Source: Polytrichum commune (lineage: Eukaryota > Streptophyta > Polytrichopsida > Polytrichales > Polytrichaceae). From it: a DNA stretch of 64,000 nucleotides. The stretch is taken from the NCBI GenBank assembly GCA_950295325.1, contig OX485804.1, forward strand, positions 684,001 through 748,000, in the 5' to 3' direction. This document shows positions 22,178 to 33,489 of this stretch, piece after piece. Position 1 is the stretch's first letter; each line of letters begins with the position of its first letter. The notes under the pieces are model-generated. The model worked only from the letters and a program-made list of their open reading frames with translations, was not told the DNA's origin and made no database searches. The position numbers and the translations under genes are program-made.

Positions 22178-23480
22178 CAAAGGTTGAAGAGTTTCAATTC
22201 CTCTGACTAGCCATTTTTATTGTATTCACTTTACATGAAATAAAAGTGATTATCCGTAATACCTTATATCTGATGTAATATGTAAAAGCAATGATATGAC
22301 CTGTCCATTTGAAACATTATTCAACAGGAATTGTAGGTAGAAATAGGTTTTTGGGTGAGGAGTATAATTTAATAATAATAAAAGGACAATAAACCAGGAC
22401 ATGGAGCGGGTAACGAGGAAGAGATCTGGAGGGGTTTCTTTAGGAGTTGCCCAAAGTTCAGTCTCAAAAATTTGTTTCTCGACTCCAATAGTAGGGGACA
22501 TTTATGGCATGAGGTCCAACAGGCCAATGGACTTTGACTAAGCATAACTTTATAACATTATTAAGCAATGTGCATTCATTCATGTGGACACCGAGAATAT
22601 AACCATGGACACACAATCTTAATAGGCACTAGTTGCGGTATTCATAATTATATTTTTAGGGCCCGCATGAACGAATCCACACTACATAATAATTCTATGT
22701 TGATCACAAAGAGTCCAAACCAATATTTTAGAGATGGAGTAGCACTCTATATGTGATGAAGCAAATGAACATCAACATTTTTTGAGGGTCCAAGGTCAAC
22801 TTGTCATCCATATATAGAAACACATGACTATATTTTTGGTTGCCCCTACTTAACTGACATTTGGATATATTTGGACAAACCACTTGTCCAAAAAAACCAA
22901 AAAAAAAATCATATGACAACTACAAAAACAACAACACAATAATTATAACTTTGAATGTTTGTATTCCATTTTCGCCAACCACCATATTTGTGTAGTGTTG
23001 CGATCTAGTGTACCGGTACGTCATGTTGGCGGTTGGAATTGTCCAAAATTCATGCAAAAATCCAAATATACTTAAGTCTTATCTTTGGGTAATTAAACGT
23101 TGACACCATTGATTTTTGTGAGATTTCAATGGATTTTGGATTTTCTTGGAACAAAAGATGTGTGTTAATTCTAGGTAACACAAGCAAAGGCCTGATCATA
23201 AAAATAAATAAAAATTTTGATTTAAAAGGGTTGAAGGCTACATAACAATGTGTTTCATATGAAATTCAATCAACCCAAGTAACATTGGACCATGGGGCAA
23301 GAAAGCATTAAGCCTTAATATTTATCTAGATCACCATCTGATTATGAGATCATTCCTCTAACCCATGTAGCACTCTAAAGTTGGAGGTCCTTTTTGATAA
23401 GGGAATATATTTTGGGGGAGTGTTCAAGGTTTAGGTTCAAATTGTAGTGAAGAGAATTAACTTTTAGTGTACCGGCTGTA
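22178..23480. other. Spacer at end of unit 1, with the pogo empty site
   Basis: No supported gene. At 23161-23185 the sequence GTGTTAATTCTAGGTAACAC is the unoccupied counterpart of the site that holds the pogo-like element in unit 2, apart from one substitution in the TA. A plus-strand stretch at about 22500-22750 has protein-like runs but is broken by stops in both units and is not recognised. Confidence 0.45.
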
Positions 23481-24052
23481 AAGATGTTCATTATCCAACG
23501 GGTGAATCCAATCCGGTCCATGTTGAGAGTTCGGGCCATGAAAATGTTTGTCCCGATTTCTTCAAGCTGGCCCGAAGTTTTGGCGCCAATATTATGCCAC
23601 CTAGGACGCCGCTTGGGATGAGTGAGTGTTTAGGCCCAACCCTAGTATAAAGCCCTTGGGCCGCATTTGATGAAATCACGCGGTCTTATTGAACCAAATT
23701 TTTAGGCTTCGGGCTGGCCCTTAATCCAACCCCAAGTGTAACTTGGCCCTAAGGGCCACTTCACACACGAGACTGAGAGCATGTGACCAGTATACTTCAA
23801 GCACTCTCATTGGTGGAAAAAGGCAGAGCTGGTCCAAGTTTGCTTCACACTACGCTTGAGGTACCAACGGAGTATGTGAATGCAAGATGGCTGTAAAGTC
23901 TACATGGATTCCTACATGACATCGAATGGATCATGTTAAAGGTCACTGGCATTATTATGAAAATCACCTCTTGGAAGAGGCCTAACACAAAACCGGAAGA
24001 CCATGGCACTCCGAACGCTCACAATCGTTGGTTTATTTTATTTTATCATGTG
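23481..24052. other. Start of unit 2; empty site of the 994-bp LTR
   Basis: Equivalent to 1-311 joined to 1311-1580. The join at about 23785-23793 reads GACCAGTATACTTC and lacks the LTR and the duplicated target. No gene. Confidence 0.6.
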
Positions 24053-24668
24053 ACCAACCAATGACTACCCGCCCAGCTTATGAGCACCCATGTTATGAAT
24101 AAGGGTGAGACCCTCGTGTTGATGGTGCATGTTGGTGTTGATGCTCTTCTTTCTCCTTCATCTCCTAGATCTAGTCTTCTTTCCTCCTCTCTTTTGGACC
24201 TAGCTTCTTGGTGACCTCTAGTTTTATCGGCCGTCTCCTTGCTAGCGCTGGGGTTTTGGCTTAGCGCTAACCTGGTCAGCCGATGTGCTAACAGGGGCTT
24301 CGGTTACTCCGCTCAGCCGGGTTTGGGGAGTTTGCAGCGCAGCTGTGGACCTGCACAGGGCAGCATACCTTCGCCCTCGTCTCTCTCTGCTCGTCCTTAG
24401 ATGCTGGATAATGACTGGTCTTCAACAGCTTCTTTTCGATTCCTCCTCGCAGTCTTCGTTGTGTCTGTCTTCCCTCCTTGATGCTCATCTTGGATCTCAC
24501 CGCATTTTCTTCCTCAGAAGGAACTGAGAAGCTTGATAACAGAACTTGAAAGCAGCCAGCCAGGGATCCTAGCAGCAACCGCCGCTTTCAGGGTATGATC
24601 GCGTTTCATGCGTAAAGCCACGGTTGTGCGTGCCCCTTGGCCCGCCCTGCACCAGATTAGTTGACGGC
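24053..24668. other. Block private to unit 2, unidentified
   Basis: Replaces the unit 1 interval about 1580-2916. It is pyrimidine-rich and GC-richer than its surroundings. It has short overlapping open frames on both strands (about 24285-24578) but no recognisable domain, terminal repeat or target duplication. It could be a leader exon of a lost gene or a retroelement fragment; neither can be supported. Confidence 0.3.
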
Positions 24669-26053
24669 ACCCAAGGGGGCTTCAGATGCAGATGCTACTT
24701 GAATCCACCCATCAGCAGTGCACGATCCGGTGTCTCCCTCACCGCTCATTAGTTTGAGGTGACGATCGTTTCATATTGTGGACATGTTATTGATGCATAT
24801 ATTCATTGGATAGACCTGCTTTCGGCGGTAGTGTCATCCTCTCAATGTTTTCTCTCTTGCTGCCACTAGGTGAAACGTCGCGGGCAAAGTTGGTCACGTA
24901 TTCGATACAGGTTGCAACTCGCAAGGGTTTGGAATTCTAGTCAGCTTCGCTCTATGGCCTCCTGGACAGGGCCAGGTATGTACTCTTATTTCTTCACAAT
25001 AGTTTCCATCTATTTGAGTTCCGAGGAGAACGTCATAGCAGATTATTAGTTTGATGAGGATACGTTATTGATATGGTGCTCCAGATGTTTCTAGAAGGTG
25101 GTCCCATAGGATTTAAGAAGAAAGAGGCGGAACTAATCATATGCACTTTAAACTCCTTATGGTGGTCATGGTGTCACTGGATTCAATATCAAAATTTTGA
25201 CAATGTATAAGTGGACCATCTAAAGAATCCTCACTATGTTCAACCGGTAAACATGGCGCTGCTGCCTAATCAGTTTAGAACAGGTGCGGCCGACTTTGAG
25301 GGAAGGCAGTGACTCGTATCGATTCCAAGACGAACTCACCCTCCCAGATACAGCTTATAGCTATAGCCACATTTTGCTTCTTGTAAAAGCTCGCAGCTTG
25401 ATGTTACATGAGGCTCATTGGTGAGCCTTTTGATATTTTGTCTAGATTCTGAGAATTTCAGGATGATTGTGGTTAGTTGGATGCTAGAGGTGTCGGATGG
25501 GGTTGTTGAAAAGACCTTGGAGGGATAATCTGGACGTGCGAAAGGAATCAATTGTCTGGCTACTAGCATTCTAATTATATGTGGAAGACTGTGGTTGCCG
25601 AGTTGATGCTGTGAGCTATGACCCGACTAGCAAATTCGAAAGGTATGCTCCTTAACTGTCATAGGTGTCAAAATCTCTAGCTACGAACAGAAACTTCAGA
25701 TATATGAAGCTGATTGTGCTGCTTTAACCATCCAACGGAGGCATGGCCTATCAGTGATCCTCTCATCGTCCCAGTCTTTCGTAGTTACTTCAAATTCACT
25801 CTTCCAAGTTCAAGAAATTTTCAAACACAGTAGTGATTCTAGAACACATAATTTGGTCATGACTGACTCCTTGATAGATGCTGTTCTGTGCAGACAAAGG
25901 ATCACTCCAAGAAATGATTTAGGGTTTAGGTTTTAGGGTTGAGTGGTTGAAGGTTTGCTGGTGTAGATAACAAGCTTGACTTGGTGGTTATGTGGTGAAG
26001 ATAGAAACAGGTATGCGGGAGATTGTGCATCTCCAAGGTTGTGTTGAAGGGGC
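24669..26053 (+). promoter_or_regulatory. Conserved upstream and leader block of the second type-A kinase
   Basis: Counterpart of 2917-4413. It keeps the splice-donor-like GCCAG|GTATGT at 24975/24976. Near 25920-25945 a short TTTAGGGTTTAGG...TTTAGGGTT run replaces about 115 bp of unit 1 sequence; it resembles interstitial plant telomere repeat, which may mark repair of a break, but is only two to three imperfect units. Confidence 0.45.
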
Positions 26054-28675
26054 ATGGCCATGGCTAGCGCCGTATTTGCGACAAGTGGTGTTGGTGAAAC
26101 TTCCTCGCCCACTGGAACAGATTACTTCACAACCTCGATCCAGTCATGTGTGCAAGGTATCGAGGCCCAACTTGTAGGTCATAAATCCCTGCTAAACGGG
26201 AGGCAATGTCTGGATCTCTGTACAAAACTTGTCAAGACCGTCGAGAATGTTGAGAAACTAGTTTTACATTGTCAGGTAGCATCTGGAAGAAATGAAACCT
26301 TGCGACCAGCCTTGGAGAACTTGCATAGAATCTTGGAGAAGGCGGGGTTTCTTATCAATGGGTGCTCTGAAGCAGATTGTGAAGCGTTGATATTTCAGAC
26401 GCAGAATGAAGAGGCCTTTCGAGAGATTTTGTGTGAGGTAGGCTTGTTTTACAATGCCTTCTACGAGCAAGCCAAACATATGGTACAATCGGAAGGGAGG
26501 ATTCTTGGAGTAGAAGATCTCCGTGAGTCGAGGTCTACATTTGTGCCGGCACTGGAAAGAGAGGTTCTCAAAGATCAACACACACTGCAGACAATACTTG
26601 AATATCTTGTCAGGAGTCCATCAAATGACACAAAGATTCAATGCCTTGCAAAGTACTTGTTGGACAATCTGAAATTCATATGCGAATATCGCGGGGGGAA
26701 CAGAGTGGCCCGCTCGATGATGTCTAATGCGGTGACGTGGGTGACCGAAACAGAAACGCAAGGTACTTGGAAGATCAAAGGCTTCGTTGGAAATGGAGCA
26801 GGGGCTAAAGGTGTTTTGGACGCTGAATGGCTTGGAATCCCCTGTGCCAAGAAGATTTTCAAAGCTCACAACTCAGAGTATGCCGATTTTTTGGCACTCC
26901 AAGGGACTCTTGGCTATTTGGCAAATATCCCAAATTTGTTTGGCATCCAATCTATAAAGAAGGAGCCTCACAACCAATTGCAGGATTGTACTTTTCGGAA
27001 GGAAGTGGCACTGCTGGCACGCCTCAATCATCCGAATGTTGTCAAGTTCTTCTGTTGTGGTAGTAATTCAAAAGGTGAACGTTTCATTGGGATGGAGCTT
27101 ATGGAGACGAACCTGTCTTCCTTGATTACAAGGCGTGAAGGAAAGCCGTTTGCGATTGAAGTGGCACTGGACATCATTCTGCAAATTGCGCGTGGAATGG
27201 TCTATCTTCATGATCGAGGGATTGCACATCGAGACCTTAAACCTTCGAACGTGGGAATCAACAAAGTTCCTAACTCTCCACATGTTGTTGAAAATTTCTG
27301 TGCGAAGTTAATTGACTTTGGTTTGTCAAAGGCTAAGGTTCAAGCCTCCATGTCCAGTACAGTATCAATCCCGAACTGTGGCACCGTAACATATAGAGCT
27401 CCAGAGGTGTTTTCCAAGGCACATGAGCACGTTCTGCGCGGAGGTGAACAGAAGGTGAATTGGTTCAAGGCGGATGTATACAGTTTTGCTTTGACATGCT
27501 CAGTGATTCTGTCCTTGAAGAAACCCTTTGGAGAGCGTGACCCTTTGAAAGATGGGGAGCAGGATGAGTGGTACCTGGAGTTAATAAATGGAACTCGGCC
27601 AGAGATTCCCTCAAGCTGCCCTAAAGAGTTGGATGCACTTTTGAAAGAATGTTGGGAGACAAATCCTGAAAGAAGACCCCATTTCTCAGCCATTTGCATG
27701 AAGCTTGAGAAGTACAAGCATGGTCTTTTAAGAAGCGTATCTACTTCTATGGATGAAGGTTTGGAGGAGGTGAAATATGATGCAACAAGTGATTGCAATG
27801 CATGCATTGAGAGGATCCTTGGGGAGCGTTCTCGACATCGGAGTTCTATTAAGGATCTTGCCACAAATTCATCTGCAGTCGAAGCTGAGGTAATCATAAA
27901 GGCATTCATGATGATACCCTACTATGTGGGTCGTGGAATCCTGTTGAATGGATGGCAATTGTCCTCAAAGCTGCCAAGCTGGTTTAGAGGGTGGTACAAA
28001 TCTGTTGGAGCTGCTGCTCATCTTTCTTCTCTTGAAGCAGAGTACTCAAGTCTTAAACTTGATTACTTGTTACTCTCCGTGCAATGTGCGGAAGATATTG
28101 CACAGGTTCAACGTGTTGGTCACGAAACTCTGCTAAACGGAAAGCAGTGTCAGCATTTATCTTCGGTGTTTGTTAAATGCGTTGAGAACATTCAGAAACT
28201 AGTGACAGATTTTGGAGCATCAAGAGCGGAATCCTTTCGACGAGGATTGTGGAACTTCTACATAATCTCGGAGAAGTTGAGAAGGCTCGTGAATGAGTGC
28301 CGTGAAGCAGATTGGTGTAGAGCAGCCGTTTCCCAGATTGGCAATGAAGTGGCCTTTCGAGAGATCTTGGTGGACATAGAATTGTGTTACAATGCGATTT
28401 TCGAAGAAGCCAAGAGTATGAGTGATCAGGAAGGGAAGGCTTCTGAAGAAGAAGTGCTTCGCCGGTCTTCAACATTTTCCCTCGTATCGGAGGGTGAGAT
28501 TTTCGAAGATCGTTGTACCCTGAAGAAGAGACTCGAGAAAATGGTGGAAAGTGCCGGCTCTTCAGATGAGGATAAGCAATGCCTTGCGAGATTGGGATTC
28601 ATATATGAAGAGCATCATTTAGCATCAAAAAAGGAACTGGAGGAGTTGGAAAATAGAACACTATTATGGATCTGA
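26054..28675 (+). CDS. HeLo-like/kinase/HeLo-like protein, pseudokinase domain lost (873 aa)
   Basis: Closely related to residues 1-850 of the 4414-8088 protein: HeLo-like region about 25-145, kinase about 240-555 with GIPCAKK lysine, HRDLKPSN, DFGLSK and YRAPEVF all intact, and second HeLo-like region about 665-850. It then ends in a novel tail (KKELEELENRTLLWI) instead of the pseudokinase. From about 28654 the DNA matches unit 1 position 9231, which is non-coding there. A deletion has therefore removed the pseudokinase and about 1.1 kb of flank, and the reading frame closes on a TGA from former spacer. The frame is otherwise intact over 2.6 kb, so it is probably expressed. The ATG matches the one at 4414. 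Confidence 0.75.
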   Translation: MAMASAVFATSGVGETSSPTGTDYFTTSIQSCVQGIEAQLVGHKSLLNGRQCLDLCTKLVKTVENVEKLVLHCQVASGRNETLRPALENLHRILEKAGFLINGCSEADCEALIFQTQNEEAFREILCEVGLFYNAFYEQAKHMVQSEGRILGVEDLRESRSTFVPALEREVLKDQHTLQTILEYLVRSPSNDTKIQCLAKYLLDNLKFICEYRGGNRVARSMMSNAVTWVTETETQGTWKIKGFVGNGAGAKGVLDAEWLGIPCAKKIFKAHNSEYADFLALQGTLGYLANIPNLFGIQSIKKEPHNQLQDCTFRKEVALLARLNHPNVVKFFCCGSNSKGERFIGMELMETNLSSLITRREGKPFAIEVALDIILQIARGMVYLHDRGIAHRDLKPSNVGINKVPNSPHVVENFCAKLIDFGLSKAKVQASMSSTVSIPNCGTVTYRAPEVFSKAHEHVLRGGEQKVNWFKADVYSFALTCSVILSLKKPFGERDPLKDGEQDEWYLELINGTRPEIPSSCPKELDALLKECWETNPERRPHFSAICMKLEKYKHGLLRSVSTSMDEGLEEVKYDATSDCNACIERILGERSRHRSSIKDLATNSSAVEAEVIIKAFMMIPYYVGRGILLNGWQLSSKLPSWFRGWYKSVGAAAHLSSLEAEYSSLKLDYLLLSVQCAEDIAQVQRVGHETLLNGKQCQHLSSVFVKCVENIQKLVTDFGASRAESFRRGLWNFYIISEKLRRLVNECREADWCRAAVSQIGNEVAFREILVDIELCYNAIFEEAKSMSDQEGKASEEEVLRRSSTFSLVSEGEIFEDRCTLKKRLEKMVESAGSSDEDKQCLARLGFIYEEHHLASKKELEELENRTLLWI

Positions 28676-30329
28676 ATAAATTTATGAAGAACTTTCTAAA
28701 ATCGGAGACGAATTAAATTTTCTTTCAGAGTGATCACTAAAAAAATAAAATGTACACTTATTGTAAATAGTATTGATGAGAGTGTTCAATATGAATGACT
28801 AAAATCAAATCTGTGTCAACAGAGTGATGGGAAGTCGGAAGCATTAGAATAGGATCCACGTCATAAGTTTCCGGCATTATGTTTATTTTGCATAAAATGG
28901 TTACCCTGTACCGTTCAGTACAACTAAATCTCCTGCAAACCATCTCATCAACTGCCGTGCTTTAGATGTTGCTAAAGAGATTCACTATTAAAAAATCACG
29001 CGGTATTTGCCACTGACTGTTTATGGTACTCAGTGTCACAAACTATTCGACGTTACACCATGCTATAACTTCTTACTTAAAATGCAACTCTGACCAAGTG
29101 AAGACGTTTAAGTCCTCTAATGTCTAAAAATGAATATATTTGATCTTTTCTTATAGAAACGAATATCCATACAAACTATGTATAACACTGTAATTACAAA
29201 TAGTAAGTGACACTAAATATCATGAACGATGTAAGGGTTGAGCATTTACCTTGGGGACCAACCCACAAGTGTTACTTAAGACACTTGTTCGTGGTTATAA
29301 CTAATTCAAATGTGAAGGTTGAAGGTTTATTGGTAGATCCAAGGTAAGTGTGCACAAATTGGTGGGTTACTACTAACAGGGAAGCCGAGTTGAGGTTGAT
29401 GAATGTTATTTTTTTATTGTTTACATCCAAAGGTTTGTCAACTTGATAGAGTTCTTCTTTTAGTTAGACTTGTGACAATGAGAAGAGAAATTCGAGACAT
29501 ATGATGGTTTTGTGACACATATGATGTGCTATGAATATGTATATCACGTTTTATATTATTCCTTGGGGAATAGTATAACTGGTAAGTATGGTCAAGATGT
29601 CAAACTTGGCAGCCAAATAACTTACATGTTAGTGTGATTAACTTATGAACAAGTTGGCAATTGTAGTGATGGTTTAACAACTGATGTTCTTTTGGTATTG
29701 TTTCATCCAACTAATTATGTAACCATAATAGTTTATGTAAACAATCCATTATGATTTAGCAATGTGATTTGTTACTTTATATTGTTTAAAATTGTTCTAA
29801 ATGTCAAATATGAGGAAAACAAGGTTTTGGTGATGGCTTCACATTCCATGCTTAAATCATGCTTACAAATTTTATGATGGTCATAGATTTGTGTTTTTAC
29901 CCCCCCCCCCCCCCATTCAAGAGAATTACCAATCATTTTAGAGGATTTTAGAGAATATTTTATGGTCTAATAAAGAAAAGTCAAAAGATGTCAACATGAA
30001 ATTGCTTGCAACACGTCCAAATGGTTGGACTTGGAAACACTAGGATCTCGACCAATCTTGCCAAAAATCTCTCCAACATTGCATAAATACGTACATTGAT
30101 ATTGGAATTTGATCATTTTTTTTTATCTTATTAGAGATTAAAAATGAATACTTGCATTTGTGCGCACCAATTGCCATGCAAATGTTTTTGAGTAAGAATC
30201 ACATGACACATCACTCAAAAAAATTGCACATCACATGACACCCGTTACAAACAAACATTTTGCCTACTAAAACGGAGGAGAATCAAGTAATAATCACATA
30301 ATTAGGATGATCCACTTCAAGTTCTATGT
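28676..30329. other. 3' flank of second type-A gene and spacer
   Basis: Begins as the counterpart of 9257-9415, then from about 29275 matches unit 1 from about 12300. A run of 15 C residues lies at 29900-29914. No gene is supported. A 61-codon minus frame at 28758-28943 is identical in the other arm, but that only reflects the recent duplication. Confidence 0.45.
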
Positions 30330-31040
30330 TCTAGTGAAGGATATTTTAATTTAGGTTTCATGTGCACCAATGTCATCTATGAGCAAGCAGCAAGCCAAAC
30401 ATATTATATTGCAATTTGAAGAGAGGATTCTTGGAGCAAGAGATTTTCGTGAGACAGGTACACCAAATATGATATTTAGTGTTTGATTATATTTAATTTT
30501 GTTACCACTCTACCCTGCTCAACACTGCTTTTCAATTCCTTGATAATTAGTGTGAGAAGATATGCTAGAAGATATGTTCGAATTCTCCTTTTATCAATGT
30601 TATTTTTTTTTCTTTCATATCCTTACTAACACTAAATTCAAACATGTAACTTCCACATATTACCATAGTTGATATTTAGTATTTGAGTTTACATTTAATG
30701 TTACTTACTTTCATAGGGTTATTGACATTTAGTGTATGCATTTGTGTTTAGTATGTCTAACACTAAATATCATGTTTAGTGTAGTTCTACATCTTTGCCT
30801 GCATAATTTGGGAAGCGAGGTTCTCAAAGGTCAACAAACACTTCAAAAAATACTCCACAAACATGCAGTGAACAACAACCCAACCATTGTAGCCGATACA
30901 ATGATCAAATGCCTTGCAAATTACTAGTCATGGACAATATGAAATTCACATGTGCAAGTGGGAGGACTGAATGGGGCTCCTTGGGCATGTCTAATATATT
31001 GATGTGGGTGTTGGAAATGTAAGGAATTTTCCTTTGGCAA
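30330..31040 (+). pseudogene. Decayed type-A kinase fragment (unit 2 copy)
   Basis: Sister of 13345-14030. After the MITE it reads SEVLKGQQTLQKILHKHAV then IKCLANY, which aligns with the linker REVLEDQHTLQTILE...IQCLAKY of intact type-A proteins. Stops occur immediately after LANY, and the start is missing. Interrupted by the MITE at 30459-30782. Confidence 0.65.
30459..30782. mobile_element. MITE, family M2 (unit 2 copy)
   Basis: Counterpart of 13473-13780, with the right end CACTAAATATCATGTTTAGT keeping the inverted repeat. It is slightly longer (about 324 bp). Present in the same place in both units, so it predates the duplication. Confidence 0.6.
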
Positions 31041-31581
31041 TTTAGCAACACCTTCGCAATCAAGGTGTTGGCATTCTTGAGAATAGAGCACGTTCATGTG
31101 CACATTGAAAGTAAAGTATGTCATGGTGCAAAGTGCCCACAAGTTCGTACTTAGGTGTTGCTTACCAACATCTAACAGTGGGTTTACGTGAGGATTCTAG
31201 GTCAAAGAAACTCCAAAATCGAGCAATCCTATCAGTTAAGAGTAAAATTTTGCACCTAAAGAGTGTACAATGAGACACGAGTCTAAAGCACAAGAAACCA
31301 TAGTGGTGCTAATGCAACACCAATAATATCTTGTCAACACATGTGGGTCTCAACTCAAGAAAATACTCGACCCAATTTGATAAAGCAAACTTCAAACTTG
31401 AAGTTGTAAGATCCAATAAGGGGAGTTATGGATTGTAGATTTCTTGGAGCCAAACCCTGCCCTAAGTTTGATTCACATTGGATCCAATGTCACCTGTTGT
31501 GGACCATAAGTGAGCAAAATAAAATCATCGCCAACCTAGTGGGAATGGTTGTAAATGTAAACGAGTGTAACCTAGCATACA

Positions 31582-33004
31582 CCTCAAAATGGCCGGGGAT
31601 TCGTGGCACTCAAGTAAAGTCATCCGGTAACAAGAATCGGATGAGTCCATCAAGAAGTTTGGATGGAGCTTATTTTACTGAAACGCCTCCAGTAAAACCA
31701 TTTTCTTCCTCATATTTATTGTGAACTATTAGTTGTATTGTAAATATCAATTAGTTGGCAAGGGGCAATGATGTGGCCTCGGATGCTCTAAGCCTATTTT
31801 CTGACCTCCCATGAGTTGTTTCCAAGGCCATGATGTGGCTTTGAATTGCACATGATTATTTTGATAAATATCGCAAGATATCAACGTGTGCAACATATAA
31901 TTATGACATGTTGTCATAGACATTTTTTGTTTGTTCATAATTCAGTTATTTTTCACGGGTGTGAATGCTCATATTTTGTAATATGTCAAAATAATATATA
32001 TCACCTTATGGCAAATTGGTGAACTCAAAAGATCAATTCAATAAAAAAATAATAAAAAAATAATAATGAACAAGATTTATTTGAAAATAATTAATGTACA
32101 TCATGCATTTTTAAAGATAATGCAATATATGACGAGGATAAAATATTACAATAATTCAAATAAGTTATAGTCAGAAGCTTATGATCTTTTGAGTATACCC
32201 CATCCATAACGTTGTCCCAGAAGTCTAATTCCAAATAACATACAATCTTTTTATACCTCATATTATATTACTTAAAAAACAATTTTGATTTTTATATAAC
32301 ATTTTTGTTATATGTTTTATATTCTATCGTCATTGTTTCATTTTGGTCATCTTATGAACACTTGCACTAATCTATCATTAGGATAACAAAGATAATTTTA
32401 AATGGTAGGTCACAAAATTAATTATAACCTCGATGTCAACGAGGATTTTGTAATGTTTTTGACCTCCAAGTGAATTATGTGCTTCATTGATGGTTTCACT
32501 TTCGGAATGAAATCCCAATCGATTGTTTATTTACTAATTGGAAGTGCACATATATATTGGAATTTAGACATTGAAGGTGAAGTGCACTCATAATGGGATT
32601 TGTAGTCAAGCAACCTTCAAGAATGCAAGGGCAATGTTTTTTTCGAAGTTGGACGGGATGGGAGACAATTTTCGGTTGGGTTCAAAATATTTGTTTTAAA
32701 AATAACTATACTAGTAATGATAGGTGGGCAACGCATGATGCACCCACTTGCTTTTATATGAGGCAAATTTTAATTTTTTAATTTTAATTTCTTTTAATGT
32801 CTAAGCCCCTTTGTATCATTGCCTTAAGTATTAGATTAGACTAGGATTATTTAGAAGTACTAAAACTTGGTATTTTTGAGACCCTTGAGACAAGAAGCCG
32901 ATGACGTAAGGTAGTGTCTAAAGTGGTTCATCTCATCCGCAAAGATGAATGAACTCTCACTAATGAAAATACATGAGTGCCACGAATCCCCGGCCCCTCA
33001 AAAT
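31582..33004. mobile_element. Non-autonomous MULE-like element (unit 2 copy)
   Basis: Body 31591-32995 (1405 bp) with perfect 22-bp terminal inverted repeats starting GGCCGGGGATTCGTGG, and an exact 9-bp target duplication CCTCAAAAT at 31582-31590 and 32996-33004. This copy is better preserved at its ends than the unit 1 copy. No transposase. Confidence 0.8.
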
Positions 33005-33489
33005 AGGGTAAGTGACACTATTATGCGTGGGACACTAAATACCATAAATACCATAAATTGTGTACTACTATTGCAGAAGTCATGAACACTCGCTCCCACT
33101 TGATTAGGTAGAAGATGGTGAAGTTAACTCTTAAGTGTTCGAGAGGTGGACCACATTGGACCTCTCCATGCATAAAAACATGCCGTATTAAAACTATACA
33201 CTTTTACTTCTAACTGATTATGTAAAAAAATGACCTTGTCTAATGCACTTTTTGAATCAGTTTGATACATCGATGTAATTGAAGATTTAAGTTCAAATTT
33301 GCAACTTGGGTGCCCTTGGATGCAAATACATACGTTGTATTTTGATCATCAGTGAACATGTGGGTTTATTTTGTGCTTAACATAAGGTGGGAGGAGGGAA
33401 GGCCGGGTGGGCAGGAAGGAGCCTCCGCCTGGACGCGACACAGTGCCGAGGCCGGCCGGCCGGACGACTTCCGACACTCCCTTCAGAAC
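33005..33489. other. Spacer upstream of the second type-B block
   Basis: Matches 15959-16424. It contains a GGCCGGCCGGCCGG patch near 33452. No gene supported. Confidence 0.4.

Larger units (their letters stand above)
1..23480. repeat. Tandem segmental duplication, unit 1
   Basis: The sequence at position 1 recurs at 23481 with few differences. The same order of landmarks (type-A kinase, decayed kinase fragment with MITE, MULE-like element, type-B kinase, MITE) then recurs in unit 2. Unit 1 alone has the 312-1305 solo LTR and the 1731-2700 element. It also keeps the second half of its type-A kinase and about 1.1 kb downstream, which unit 2 has lost. Continuation to the left of the window cannot be seen. 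Confidence 0.85.
27375..30866 (+). repeat. Inverted duplication, arm 1
   Basis: From mid-kinase to the relic downstream of the gene, this stretch is matched nearly base for base, in reverse complement, by 47241-50735. The encoded protein is identical from VSIPNCG to the stop. Only occasional differences are seen, for example around the poly-C run. Identity ends at about 30866 within the kinase relic (AAAAAATACT). Upstream of 27375 the two type-A genes differ far more. Confidence 0.8.

Noticed and set aside
22500-22760. Protein-like run CGHREYNHGHTIL, vaguely like the GWEGSAHD region of Harbinger-type transposases.
   Set aside because: The match is short, is broken by stops in both units and has no supporting catalytic motifs or terminal repeats nearby.
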